In this document: positions 55,147-64,000 of the stretch, in pieces
Layout of the letters: each line of letters begins with the position of its first letter
Position numbering within the stretch: position 1 is the stretch's first letter
Assembly (NCBI GenBank): GCA_029948255.1
Contig: JALIZF010001815.1
Location: forward strand, 752,001 to 816,000
Reading direction: 5' to 3'
DNA: 64,000 nt
From: Telmatactis stephensoni
Lineage: Eukaryota; Cnidaria; Anthozoa; Actiniaria; Isophelliidae
Notes under the pieces: model-generated
What the model was told of the DNA's origin: nothing
The model's database searches: none
Seen by the model: the letters and a program-made list of their open reading frames with translations, nothing else
Translations under genes and position numbers: made by a program

Positions 55147-55386
55147 TGTCGGAAATGAGTTTCAATAATATATGCAAACATAGTATTATGTTCCAGTTAA
55201 ACATTACATGTATTAGCCAATCAAATAATTTAGAAGTGACAGCTTGAAGTTAGTGACCCGTGACTGGGGATGAACATTAGTTAGTTAGGAGATTTCAAGA
55301 GTTGTGTAAGCATATAAACTACTGTGTGATTAAAACCCCTTGTGACCTGTTGCGGACAATCAGCTTTACATTTAGCATTCGCAACA
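55147..55386 (+). repeat. 3' LTR of the BEL/Pao element
   Basis: 240 bases, identical to the 5' LTR except for one G-to-A difference. Confidence 0.93.
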
Positions 55387-55734
55387 GTTAATATAGTATT
55401 GTTTTTTTTTATCTAGCTATTGATGATTAGATGATAAATACGGCCCAATACCAGTTTCTAAATGGTATAGGCATTAAAACCCTAGCCTGACGTTGTTGTT
55501 TAGTTTGACAAATTCAAACCCTCTTCAGGATATGAGCATCAGAAGTATTCGATGACAGATAGCCTTGGAGACCACCCCGCGCCAGAAGTATCGATAACTC
55601 TATAGCTGGTTAGTCCTTAAAGGAATGCCGCCAGACTGCTAGCTAAAACAAAGATGAGTTGCGCTAGTATAAAGTGGTACGAAGACGATCAAAATCTGAC
55701 CAACAAACTACTGACCAACCAACAAACAAACAAA

Positions 55735-55797
55735 CTAACGAACGAACGAACGAACGAACGAACAAACAAACGAACGAACGAACGAACGAACGAACTA
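55735..55797. repeat. (CGAA)n microsatellite
   Basis: Tandem AACG/CGAA tetramers with a few CAAA interruptions. Confidence 0.85.
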
Positions 55798-56639
55798 GTT
55801 AAATGAATAAATAACGAACTAACAAACAAAGAAACAAACAAACAAATTTAACTGACCTTCAGTGATTCCAAGGAAAAATTCAATCAAAGTTAAGATACAA
55901 AGATAACCCTCGGTCCGCCCCTGTACTTGAGTGCATGCGTAAGGGAGTATTCGCCCTTCCACCTAACAACGTTTTCTTCATTGTTACTTTAAATACACCA
56001 CTGGAATCACTTCCACAGTCAGTGTAATAGTCATGTAAAAAAGCCATGTATAGATCAAGTAAATTGCTATTACTTTTACATTGTTTTTCATAGATTTTCC
56101 ATGCTTTCCAGAAAAAATACGGTTCTTACAGTCATCATTTCAGAAACTTTTCGGAGGTAATTGCCATAGATTTTACATGGATTTACATCTTGCAAATACA
56201 TTTACATACCATGCAAAGCTATCATAACTATGTAAATAACATACCGTGTTAAAGTGCCATGGGAAAATACCTTTGTCAAAAATAGCAATTTAATTACTGA
56301 ATCATGATGTGGTTTAGACATGTATTACGTAAGTCATTCAAATTTTCTAGTGACAAAGCATGACAAAGCATGACAAAGCATGACAAAGGCACAAGCCCCA
56401 GCAGCATAAAATCCATCAGATATTATCAGATATAATATATTTAGCTAAATATCTATTGAGGCAAGTGAGATATACCGAGAATGGATTTGCCGATATGGAA
56501 GACTCAAGCAAAAACGAACACTGTCAATGAGAAGTTCACATGTTGATTTTTCTTATGCTTTTATCAGTAATAATAATAATAAGAAGAAGAAGAATGATGA
56601 TGATGATGATGATGATGATATAATTAGTGTCAATGTCTT

Positions 56640-56745
56640 CTAGCGCTTGCGTACTAATTGGGGGACACTATACTCTCACACTCACTACCTGTACATTAAA
56701 TATTTTTCACACATCGCTTAACTCACATGTTGATTTTTGCAGTAA
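56640..56745 (-). mobile_element. Truncated SINE copy
   Basis: Contains CACACTCACTAC, TACATT and TAACTCACATGTTGATTTTTGC in the same order and spacing as the body of the 13896-14182 SINE. A simple repeat (GATGAT) lies on its left, as in that copy. The tRNA-like head is missing. Confidence 0.6.
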
Positions 56746-59700
56746 GGAACAGAGCTTACTTATAGTAAATGTTAAGTGAAACGTGATCTACTGCATGTGG
56801 TGTGTTTCCCCATGGCCAATGAGTTCCCCATGCAACATCATCTTATTATCAAACGAGTTTATGAAGAAAACCAGAGCTATCTGACAGTTTAAAATACAGA
56901 AGCCAGACAGCCAACCTGAGTAAGATGATCATCTCACAGGCAAAAATCAATGTCGTCGTCGTACAAGAATCCAAAACTTGGATTTTGCCTACGAGATGAT
57001 CACTTTCCTCAAGTTTAGGAAGACAACGGAACTTACTTCTCTTTGGATGTAGAATACCACATATCACTTTGCACGGACAGCCAAATTCGTTGAGGGTGTT
57101 CTATAATGAAACAACACATGCGCGGACTTTGCGTCCGATTGGGGATGGCATACCCGATCACTAAAAAGAAGATGTTCTATTAGAAAGCTCATACTTCAAT
57201 GCTATCATGAAAGGTCACCAAAGTGTTGGAACGTAATCATATATTTGAACCAATAGGGTGTTCCGTTTGTCCACAGCCAAAAATCTAATTGAACAGATCA
57301 CCTTGTTAATCAGCCTTAGCGAAACTCCTTGAAATGGAGTAGTTTGCAACATGGTTTTGAAGAAACCTATCAGCAATCCAGCAGTTTAGGAAGATTGGAT
57401 ACGCAAATGGTGTGAGATTACGTACGCCCTTCGATGCACTACCTTGTTGACCTTTCTAAAACTATTGTTAAAATACAGATTAATTTAATAATGATTAATG
57501 GTAAGAACCAGAATCTAGACACGCGCGGTAGTTTTGGAGCACGTTAAACTCGGCGACAGCAACCTAAACGTGCCCGTGAAACACAAATCATACTGAGGCG
57601 GGACTGAAAAATAGCGCGCGCTTTTGAGAAACACCCGGGAAATTTAACGAGATTTTTGGCGGGCCCATGCATTCCTAGAAACGGGAGGGCACCTTTCATC
57701 AAGGGGATATCTTCATTGGAAGCCGTTTGAAGGTGATAACCTAGTCTTGTCTAAAAGCCTTTTGCATTTTAGGAAAGGAAAAGGGTAAGAGAAGACAGAA
57801 CTGAACAGAGAGTTCCCTGATCTTCCCTGTTCAACCCTCGCGCGCATGCGCAAAGTCGATGCTCAGGCTATAGCGTCAACCACATAACACTCTATCAGTT
57901 TACACGGTTGAAAATTTAGTTTTCTGAAGTAGCTAAGCACGAAGAGATGTCTATTTATAGTAAATAGCTAGTATTACTAATAAGTCTATATATCTTGTAA
58001 TGTATGTAGCTTTTTCAGTATGGGATAGGTCAAAGAAAGACGTGAATTGACATGGTTCGAAGAATTGGAGCCGTTAGTACCAACGTTAGTACCAACGTAG
58101 GTTCCCTTAGTACATTCTCCACTATTTCACACGCGTTGTATTTTAATTGTCACGTCTTGAATTCTTTTCTATTTTGAGAACCTCAAGAGCTTACTCAACG
58201 TGTGACAGTAAGTATGTAAGATCATTTGAAAAGATGAAGGTCTTAACGCGCAGGCTTGTATCAAATTTAGAAAACGTTTCGGGATGTGCACGGAAATAAA
58301 TGTCATTTGTTTTCCATTTTTCCGACTCTAAGAAAGTTTCTGTTTGGCTAAATTACGGTAAAAACAACATGGTGAAACGTCGAAGACAAAGGAGATAATA
58401 TTTCTAATGTACAAAAAAAGAGAGAGAATCTCTACTTGATTATTCACACAGGCTCGGTGAAGTCAATTCGAAGTTGGTGAAGCAGTCAAAAGTTTCCGAA
58501 AAGTCAAAAGTTTGTCTCAGTAAAGCACAAAATTTCGAAAATGATGGTTATTTAGGTAGTGGTCAGTTTTGTTGTAAACCAGAAAGAACTTACCAACAGC
58601 CTTGTAAAGTGTTCAGCTCTCTATGCATATACAGGCCATGTAGAGTCGTTTTTGTGGATGCTTCAAATCTGTTTCTTTGGATAGAAAAAACTGTTGAGCA
58701 ATAAGGTATGATCCTCTATAGAGATTTCACTGCGCATGCGTTCCTTGTTACAGTGGTTTTGAAATCACGCCACAAAGGCCAGGTCAGTCGTGAACATCCG
58801 TTTCAGGAGGATGAGGGATAGACTTCCGGATTTGCGTTTCCCTGTGTTTGATGTAAGCAGTTTACTGATCCAAGGATTACTGGATTACTTACTTACTTAT
58901 ATACACCGCCTTTGTATGGCAACTGAGGCTGAAACTTACACACGAAAGATTGCTGTGGTCACAGCATTTAACTGTTGTTATCTCACCTTGACCATAGTTG
59001 TCATGGTAACCTGGTTAAAGGTGAGTTACCGCATCCAATAGTTCGGGAGGTTTTTTTTCGATTCTTTGTTTGTTTGTTTTGCTTGCCTTTTGTTTGTTTA
59101 TAGCTTGCTTGTTTGTTTGCTTATAGCTTGTTTGCCCCTTTTTAATTTGTTTCAGTTTTTTACAATGAAATAGAAAAATGTAAATTGGAAAATCTTCAGC
59201 ATAAGCGTTCTGAGGACAAAGCTTTAGCTCCTAATAAAATGGGATCAGAAATGTTATCTTTCTTATACGAAATGCTCTTTCTCGGTAAAGCCTCTCCCAA
59301 CTTCAAGTCCATGACCTTTCTATACGCTTAACGCTAAAGCACTGAAATTCTAGCCTTTCAGTCCAAAACCGCCAGGATAAGCTATCGTTTAAGTGCACAA
59401 ATCATTTGGCGAAAGCTTTCGACTATCATATAGCAAACCTGTTGGAATTTGGTTGATAATTCTAACAATTAATGCTTTCTCAGAGCTGGATTTTAAATGA
59501 TTTCAAATAAAAACTCGCGCGAGCCAGCATTTGAAATGTGAAATTATTGGCTATGCAAAAAATCTGGCAACCGCCCAATCGATGCGGCACTTTTTGTTTG
59601 ATTAGTAGACAAAAAAGTATCCCCTTAGTGGCTGATGACAAAAATAACAAATGTAACCTGTATAATGTAACATATAGTGCCATAGTGAAATTTTGCAGTC

Positions 59701-60330
59701 AGTACTTTTCACAGCTGTTTGGATTTAGCTAGACCAGGTTGTCATACAATGGAACTTTCCCAGGAATGATGCGTGTAACAATAAGACAGTTTTTGTCAGA
59801 TGATGGAAGTTTGCCTGGAACGATGCCGGTAACAAGAAGGCAGTTTTGGGGTGTCATATTTTGGACGCTTGCCCATCACGGGTTTGGGTCGTCAGAACGT
59901 TTCCTAGAACGATGCGTACAACAAGACAGTGGTTTTAAGCTGTGTTCATCGCAGCCATCATTGCACTTCATTAACGTTGGGAGTCTTTCAGTGTAATGTT
60001 GTTGAAGTAGCACTTATTAAGAAGTTCTGCAACCTCCACACACAACCTTGCACGCAGTTGCAGATCTAGAGATGGACGCAAGGCACAATTCTTGTGTTGT
60101 GGAAAGATGGAAAGCTAACTGTAAATACGACATACGTGACAATGCAAATAATTTAAAGTGACTTAGGATCTAATTTGGCAACAACGCAAATGTAAAACGC
60201 AAAGTTCACAGCAATTCCTGGTATCCCTTTGTCGTTTATTTACATGTTGACCAATAAAAATAAACTATTTACATAAATTTTGATTGCTTTGTTGCCATAG
60301 CAACTATGCTTGCTCTGCAAGTCCCAATAA

Positions 60331-61550
60331 TTACGTCTGCCAGCCTGGACTACCGTCATCATTATATAATGTCACGTACTCCTCGTTGTCACGCAAAGTA
60401 CTACCTTCGCCATTTCCTAGCAGGCCCTGCGCAACCTCATAAACTGGTTCTGTAGTCTTTGGAATATTTATGTACAGTTTTTTACCATTTTCTTTTGGGA
60501 TTTCGTAGCCTGTGTTGGGATCCCTGTGTGTCACCCAAGCGGGGTTTATCCTTGAACTTTCCACGATTGCGTAATCGTAAATTAAACCTATAACAATTTT
60601 GGATATGATGATCACTATGACAACTATGTCACAAAAGTTCATGCCCCAGATGTTTCCTTAATTATCTTAATTTGACTAATCAAAAGGATTTTCTGAACAT
60701 TTAAAGAAAAATCTTGTAGATTGTTCTTAGTTTTAATGGGCTTAAAAATTGGACGTTATTCATTCGCATTTTATTCCCAAAACGGCTCTTTTCAAATATG
60801 CGCATTTTCGTAGCCTGTCATTTTGTTCACAATAAGCAGTTTTGAGTTTCTCAAGCCATTCATTTTTAAAATATAACGAAAATAAGCCACATCTTTTGAT
60901 CTTTTACAGGCTTAAAGATCTAAAATGAGACTTTCTGGAATGTCTGCCAAAGACAACTTAAAAGTACTCCAAAAAAATGCGAATGTTTTATTAAGCAAGC
61001 ATGCAAAAATGTGAAATTTTCATCACGCCAAAAGCCATCACAATTGATTCCGTGGTTGTTAAATAACGGGATAAAAATAAAGGACGCCACGTTGGCTGCT
61101 ACTGAAATTCCTCACTGACACAAATAGTGGACACAACAGAGAAGAAATCCTAAGAATTTTGGTAACTCAGAGCCAGTTGATAAAAAGCTATTGCAGTTAA
61201 AATCAGGAGCACGAACTTTTGAGACTTCCTGTAAAGAGTTAATCTACGATAATCTTGCATTACCTTGGTTTGGTGTTTGTGATGGAGTTGGTTCTATGTA
61301 GCTGCTGCGAGAGGCATTCAAATCATCTCTATTTGAACTGCGTTTTGATCTGAGAAGTAAAAAGAACTTATTGTTTATTTCCGATTATTTTAAAGGAGGG
61401 CGTAGTGCACGATGGGATAAATTTGTGCACACGTAATTATTGGTTCTCTTTTCCCCTACTCGAGGTTATTAAGTCCATTCGATTCCTTCCACCTTCCTTC
61501 CCTCCTTCGTTCCTTTCTATACTTCCTTTTCTCTCTTCCCTCTTTCATTC

Positions 61551-61581
<31 letters not shown>

Positions 61582-63024
61582 TTCTTCCTTCCGTCCTGGC
61601 TTTTCGCTTTATCCCCCCCCCCCTTTTCCCTCCCCCCCATTCCCCCGCTCCGGCCCGCCTCTCTTTTTCTATCTCTCTAGCTTTTCTTTTCTTTCGGTCT
61701 AATTTTTCATAGTATAGTTATGAAAAAATAGATGAGTATGTTTAGATTCTTACTTTTTCCTTTTAAGTAAAATTACTGTGACAACAGTAGCAACAATAAT
61801 TATACAGACGATTCCCAAAGCAGTAACCACGCCCACTATAATCGGTGAGATTCCTTGTGGTGTTTCTTGTTGTTGTGTCGCTAATACTACAGTTGAGATA
61901 AACTAGAAATAGGGAAAAAGGGAAAATTAACAACAATTCAAAATACAACGCCCCGTTTTTGTGAACCATACATAAACTGTACAATGATAATTAACAAACT
62001 CATTTTACAGTGTTAGTCTGTTAATTTTTCATAGATACATTTGACAGGTTTGAACTAGTACCTACGAATAAAATAACTTCTGTATGACAGTAAACAGCCA
62101 TTTTACCCGAGCAAATGAATATGCGCTCAACAGTGCTTCTTGGAGAAAATGGGATTTTAAATACCCAATGATGCTGTCAAACACCTAAATTATACATAAG
62201 AATGCATGGTAAGATAGTTCGAGTAACTCAACCATTGAGTACCTTAATAGTTGATTTACGTTCTGTACTGGTTTTCGTTGTTGTTGTTGTTGGCTTTATT
62301 GTCGTTGTTGATGTAGCAAATGAAACAGGACCTGCATTTATACAAATTGTAATAAGCATAACTTGATATAGCCTCTAACTCTTCTTAACTATCTTGCTTG
62401 GGTTTCCTGTGGCCCTAGAAAGAAGAGAGTCCAGTCTACTTCATCTTTCTAAGCCACAGGACACCCAAGTAAGAGGATCTAGAGGAGTTGCCTGCTCAGG
62501 AGACTGAACTTCATTGATAACAATTATGCAAAACATTCCCCGAATTAACGAGCACTTTCTCATCACATGCACCACAGATGGCTGCTAAAGAAAGGTTATG
62601 AATTACAGTTGAAGATCGTTAATACGGCCACGTAAGGGCCGGTCAAACGTAACTGGCCGTAATAACGAGGTGGCAGTATTTTTACAAGAAATTAAGTGGG
62701 ATCTCTAATTGCTAGACCAAAATGGGGTGGAAATCATATAAACCTGTATAAACGATATAGCGGGGTTGCTGTATTAACGAGGTGGCCCTAAGATAGCCTC
62801 AGTATCAGACCCTTTCGGGGAGGAAGAGGGGTGAGGGGAAGGGGTTGCCGTAAGGGCGCGGGATCTCACTGTGTTCGGAGTTAATTAAACTTGTTTCTAT
62901 GTTACTACATACATTTCATTGTCCCAGCCATTTTGAAGAGAATACACGATGACTTTGCAGGTGCTTGGCAGCTAAAATGAAGACTAATAAGTCGACCAGA
63001 TAAAAGCCGTGTAGCCTTGGATAT
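60331..63024 (-). CDS. R4: receptor paralog, 3' part (5 exons; exons 1-2 not seen)
   Basis: Minus-strand exons are 63024-62913, 62331-62243, 61902-61754, 61349-61264 and 60587-60331 (693 bases, 230 residues plus stop), with phases matching R1-R3. The first corresponds to exon 3 of the family (LISLHFSCQAPAKSSCILFK). Then come a Thr-rich stalk (TTTIKPTTTTTKTSTER), a transmembrane helix (PIIVGVVTALGIVCIIIVATV), a basic juxtamembrane exon (KSKRSSNRDDLNASRSSYIE) and a tail with LIYDYAIVES, GYEIPK, LYINIP, VYEVAQ and EYVTLYN. The exons for the signal peptide and first Cys modules should lie beyond 63.1 kb or off the window. The final exon has no PPSPPR motif. It is inferred to be a phosphotyrosine-signalling membrane protein like R1-R3. 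Confidence 0.72.
60680..61250. repeat. Intronic block shared with R3 (R4 last-intron copy)
   Basis: Counterpart of 40340-41095, in the last intron of R4, whereas the R3 copy is in intron 2. Same strand and same order of segments, roughly 75-80% alike by eye. Confidence 0.7.
61480..61680. repeat. CTTT/CCTT/CCC pyrimidine tract
   Basis: Microsatellite-like pyrimidine sequence in an R4 intron, with a (CTTT)n core at about 61550-61585. The open frame over it is an artefact. Confidence 0.8.
62392..62476. repeat. Hairpin of about 85 bases in R4 intron
   Basis: The left arm CTTGCTTGGGTTTCCTGTGG and the complement of the right arm CTTACTTGGGTGTCCTGTGG pair over about 34 bases with a short loop. It could be a MITE remnant or a small-RNA precursor; nothing decides between them. 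Confidence 0.5.
62610..62880. mobile_element. Possible pogo/Tigger-like DNA transposon remnant
   Basis: On the minus strand it begins CAGTGAGATCCCG and contains two CCACCTCGTTA(A/T)TAC blocks with GGCC or GCAA nearby. This style is found in pogo-type element ends. No transposase is seen. Assignment is from memory of the pattern and weak. Confidence 0.35.
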
Positions 63025-64000
63025 CTGAAAATTAACAGAGAAACACTTAACGTAAAGTGTAAATGTAAAATACTTTCTTTATAGTGGAAGAGCGCTTAGC
63101 TATCCAGCTAGTTTCCAGGCACTCCACTGAAATAATCACAACTAAATAGTGTAAATGAAACATAAAGTATTTAAGAAACCCAACTGGCAAGGAGGCAAAC
63201 GAGTTGGCTATTTACAAGCATGGTTGAGAAACTGAATTTGAACATGGCGAACCCAGAACAAATACAGCTAGTGGCCAGAGCGGGACTGGAACTCGGTATA
63301 TTACTGAGTCTGTGTATGTTGCTTGCACTTGTGCGGTAAGGTACGCAATTTTCGCACTCCAGAAACGCAGAATAAACATTATACTGTTGGGCTCCCTGTG
63401 TCACAATACTAACTCTCGAAATTTAAGCCTGGTTCTAGTGAGCGACGCAAGCATAAGCACAAGCCACATACGCAGACTCAGTAATGTACTGCTCATTAGC
63501 AGTGCTTGTCTTTTCACTAGTGACATAAGCATAAGCATAAGCACAAGCAACATACACAGACTCAGTAGTGTATTAGGGGATGTTTACATGGCGCTAGGAT
63601 CATCCCAGCAGGCGAATCATCCTACTATACATTTACTGCATTTTGTTTAGGAGGATGATCCTAGTACCCGAAGTGAAGACACAAATTTGCACGTAAACAG
63701 AATGCAGTAAATGTATAGCAGGTAGGATGATTCGTCTGCTAGGATGATCCTAGTGCAAGGATGATCATAGTGTCATGTAAACACCCCCTAAGTCAGTGTA
63801 TGCAATGCTTGCGCTTGTGCTTGTGTCGCTTGTGAAAACAAGGCCTTGGGAATCGATTTTCACTCGCGCCTCTCCACCGCAGGAAGCCCGCTACCAAAAA
63901 TAAAAGCTGGCATCCTACATTGTAGTCCTAACGTCATTAAGGTGGCTGGAGCCTATTTCGCCAGTGCGCGGGTAGTCGAATTGAAGCGGCTATTAATTGC
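63025..64000. other. R4 upstream intron or flank
   Basis: I searched by eye for family exons 1 and 2 on the minus strand and saw none. Degenerate AAGCATAAGCACAAGC repeats at 63445-63555 are partly mirrored at 63800-63835, and a MITE lies between them. Confidence 0.5.
63576..63788. mobile_element. 213-bp palindromic MITE, TA-flanked
   Basis: Ends GGGGATGTTTACATG and CATGTAAACACCCCC are inverted; TA lies on both sides (63574-63575 and 63789-63790). The inside repeats AGGATGATCCTAG and (A/G)GCAGTAAATGTATAG-type blocks as a palindrome. Confidence 0.75.

Larger units (their letters stand above)
49560..55386 (+). mobile_element. BEL/Pao LTR retrotransposon, full length
   Basis: Two 240-bp LTRs bound a single long open reading frame. 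The 4-base GTTA flanks both ends (49556-49559 and 55387-55390), a target-site duplication in the size range known for BEL/Pao. The LTRs run from TGTCGG to GCAACA and differ at one base (in AATCAAATGATT versus AATCAAATAATT), so insertion was recent. Gag, aspartic protease, reverse transcriptase, RNase H and integrase regions are present in one frame; no envelope gene is seen. Confidence 0.95.
55391..60330. other. Intergenic region between the retrotransposon and R4
   Basis: No gene is supported over about 4.9 kb. Contents are a CGAA-type microsatellite (55735-55797), a three-fold GCATGACAAA repeat near 56355-56390, an ATG-type microsatellite with SINE remnant (56570-56745), an inverted repeat near 56915-57015, and a diverged duplication near 59750-59850 (GGAA...TGCC.GGAA.GATG). 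Open frames at 58474-58704 and 58790-59041 show no recognisable domain. Confidence 0.5.

Noticed and set aside
58474..59041. Open frames of about 76-83 codons with hydrophobic stretches
   Set aside because: They do not match the receptor exon patterns and lack splice-phase partners.

Overview
The window is eukaryotic nuclear DNA from an animal. Genes are split by GT-AG introns, the sequence is AT-rich, and it is dense in transposon remnants and microsatellites. It is most likely a cnidarian (sea anemone or coral type). That assignment is an inference from the compact multi-exon genes, the repeat style and the receptor-like gene family. No marker gene proves the species.

Left third (1-20.7 kb): a tandem array of glycosyltransferase family 31 (GT31, beta-1,3-glycosyltransferase) genes on the + strand. 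Copy A is present only as its catalytic exon. Copies B and C are two-exon genes. Exon 1 encodes a type II membrane anchor, a very long Gln/Asn/Glu/Lys/Arg-rich stalk and the first GT31 motif. Exon 2 encodes the rest of the catalytic domain, including the Asp-Asp-Asp metal-binding motif. The repeat unit is about 7.2-7.5 kb and carries a conserved non-coding element with GCGGAGCTCC ends. Copy C has gained a tRNA-derived SINE in its intron that copy B lacks.

Middle and right (20.7-63 kb): four paralogous genes (here R1-R4), arranged R1> R2> <R3 <R4, for single-pass membrane proteins. I assembled the exons by eye; every junction is phase-consistent and total lengths are divisible by three. The shared layout is a signal peptide with a Cys-rich module (exon 1), a second Cys module (exons 2-3), a stalk exon (Ser/Thr-rich in R1, R2 and R4, basic in R3), a transmembrane exon, a small basic juxtamembrane exon, and cytoplasmic exons with tyrosine motifs of ITIM/ITAM/SH2-ligand type and, in R1 and R2, a PPSPPR SH3-type motif. 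I recognise no known extracellular domain. The family looks like a lineage-specific set of phosphotyrosine-signalling receptors and is the most interesting content of the window.

Mobile DNA: a young, apparently intact BEL/Pao LTR retrotransposon (49560-55386, 240-bp LTRs differing at one base, 4-bp target duplication) lies between R3 and R4. Other elements are a 1.3-kb fold-back element with arms of about 490 bp in R3 intron 1, three elements with TACCCTG...CAGGGTA ends and 9-bp target duplications, TA-flanked MITEs, a Crypton/DUF3504-like fragment inside a terminal-inverted-repeat element, a LINE reverse-transcriptase tail fragment and two SINE copies. R1 also contains a 214-bp intron made of exactly two 107-bp tandem units, which looks like a recently created intron.
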